Below, in pieces: positions 63,126 to 64,000 of a DNA stretch of 64,000 nucleotides (position 1 is the stretch's first letter; each line of letters opens with the position of its first letter). The stretch comes from Teichococcus wenyumeiae. Its GTDB lineage: Bacteria > Pseudomonadota > Alphaproteobacteria > Acetobacterales > Acetobacteraceae. The notes beneath the pieces are model-generated. The model worked only from the letters and a program-made list of their open reading frames with translations, was not told the origin of the DNA and searched no databases. Position numbers and translations under genes: made by a program. The DNA is taken from NCBI RefSeq assembly GCF_003696345.1, contig NZ_RFLX01000003.1, positions 1-64,000 on the forward strand. Reading direction: 5' to 3'.

Positions 63126-63158
63126 CGCAGTCACCATGGCCATAGCATGGTGACTGCG
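63126..63158. terminator. Perfect 13-bp hairpin between convergent lysR and the MetX-like gene
   Basis: CGCAGTCACCATG, a 7-nt loop GCCATAG, and CATGGTGACTGCG. It lies 61 bp past the lysR stop and 53 bp past the end of the gene read leftward, so a bidirectional terminator is the simplest reading. No T-tract; a recombination or mobile-element end is possible. Confidence 0.5.
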
Positions 63159-63211
63159 GGGCGAGGCAAGCCGGATGCAGCAAGCCCAGCAGCCCTTGAG
63201 GTAGAGCAGGC

Positions 63212-64000
63212 TCAGTTGGGACAGCGGTCCTCGCGGTTCCAGTGACGCGGGATGCGGGGCCCATTGAAGCCCGGTCGCCCGTCGGCAACGCGCTGCAACA
63301 GATCACGAACCTCGGCGGCGATGATGGTCACGCTGCGCGGCGTCGAGTTTCCGCTGTGCCCGGCGATGTCGTCGAGATCAACGACCTTGGCATTCGGGGC
63401 GAAGGCCGCGACTTCCATCACGCCGCTCTCGCCCGGCGTGAGCAACTGGTCGAAGCAGTTCGGCATGAGCAGCAGCCGTGCCTTGATGGAACGCGCGGCC
63501 GCACGCAGGTCGCCGTTGAAGGGCGGAGTCTTCGCTATGTCGTGATCCACGATGGCCCAGGTGCGGTAGATCCAGTCGCGCGCGTCGGTCGTGTTGCCGA
63601 GTTGCTCGGTCGTTGTGGCGTAGAAGCGCTCGACGCCATCGCGATCCTGGAACATCTCGGCGAGAGATTCGGCGGAGAAGCCGAAGGCATTCTGGATATT
63701 GATCCCGATGCCGGTGCCGCGCCGGGGCGGATCGTTCGCACTGTAGTCCCCTTCCTGCCACTTCGGGTCGAGCATGATGGCCTGGCGGGCGGCTTCCCAG
63801 ATGAAGTTGGTCTGCCGGGTAGCGTGGGCCTGCGGGACGATGGGGATCACCGCGTCCATGAAGTCCGGATAACTGACGGCCCATTGCAGGCTGCCGATCC
63901 CGCCCATCGAGATGCCGGTCACGGCCACCAGGTGCCGGATGTTCAGGCACTCGGTCAGCATCCGGTACTCGGCCTGCACCATGTCGCGGATGCCGAAGCG
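63212..64000 (-). CDS. Alpha/beta hydrolase, homoserine O-acetyltransferase (MetX)-like, N-terminus beyond window
   Basis: 262 codons visible, open to the right edge. Nucleophile elbow 'GISMGGIGSLQWAVSYPDFMD' has the Ser and the 'QWA' of the MetX fold; the acid in 'NCFDQLLTPGESG' and base in 'DDIAGHSGNSTP' follow. MetX proper has 'GGSMGGMQ' and a longer lid, so this may be another esterase or acyltransferase of the family. The fold is clear, the reaction is not. Confidence 0.75.
   Translation of the reverse strand, partial: RFGIRDMVQAEYRMLTECLNIRHLVAVTGISMGGIGSLQWAVSYPDFMDAVIPIVPQAHATRQTNFIWEAARQAIMLDPKWQEGDYSANDPPRRGTGIGINIQNAFGFSAESLAEMFQDRDGVERFYATTTEQLGNTTDARDWIYRTWAIVDHDIAKTPPFNGDLRAAARSIKARLLLMPNCFDQLLTPGESGVMEVAAFAPNAKVVDLDDIAGHSGNSTPRSVTIIAAEVRDLLQRVADGRPGFNGPRIPRHWNREDRCPN

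Overview
The window is a high-GC chromosomal segment with dense gene packing, many 1-8 nt start/stop overlaps, frequent GTG/TTG starts, and abundant ABC, TTT-type (Bug) and LysR systems. Together with the gene order uvrC-pgsA-moaD-moaE this points to an alphaproteobacterium, most likely an Acetobacteraceae such as Roseomonas. That placement is inference from gene content, not from a marker gene. Housekeeping genes (gltX, uvrC, pgsA, pyk, ilvE, proC, folB) argue for chromosome rather than plasmid.

Layout. 0-5 kb: end of an Rrf2 regulator, then a complete branched-chain amino-acid-type ABC operon (livG, livF, livK-like, livH, livM). 5-14 kb: a UPF0114 membrane protein, a RidA protein, a sugar-nucleotide epimerase plus DegT aminotransferase pair, a nucleotidyltransferase, an alpha/beta hydrolase with an altered nucleophile site, a large FAD protein and a membrane glycosyltransferase-like protein. 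14-19 kb: an M20 carboxypeptidase divergent from a peptide ABC importer that has no ATPase genes here. 19-24 kb: pyruvate kinase with glycerate 2-kinase, and a FemAB/GNAT-like protein. 24-30 kb: ilvE divergent from marR-ompR-histidine kinase, with a palindromic operator candidate between them, then phasin, TetR, proC and ybjN-like genes. 30-36 kb: DMT exporter, a degenerate NadE-like protein coupled to gltX, and two metal transporters. 36-42 kb: moaE, moaD, a lipoprotein, pgsA, uvrC, an 862-bp gene-free region, folB and a folM-like reductase.

The most striking element is that gene-free region (40444-41305). It holds four copies of a 35-bp module. Each module is three DnaA-box-like 9-mers in the fixed geometry 9-5-9-3-9, with the first two boxes facing each other. 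It is a good candidate for a replication origin or another DnaA-controlled locus.

42-46 kb carries a taurine/nitrate-type ABC importer and an orphan tungstate-type permease. 46-56 kb is an accessory zone: a stand-alone DUF4347 protein next to a decayed IS5-family element, a secreted lipase-like protein, gene-poor stretches, an enolase-superfamily enzyme with an MFS transporter and LysR regulator, and a DHA2-type efflux protein. 56-64 kb is a tightly coupled five-gene catabolic operon (Bug binding protein, D-2-hydroxyacid dehydrogenase, enoyl-CoA hydratase, NDP-forming acyl-CoA ligase, MmgE/PrpD) divergent from its probable LysR regulator. A MetX-like hydrolase runs off the right edge. I saw no tRNA, rRNA or CRISPR array.
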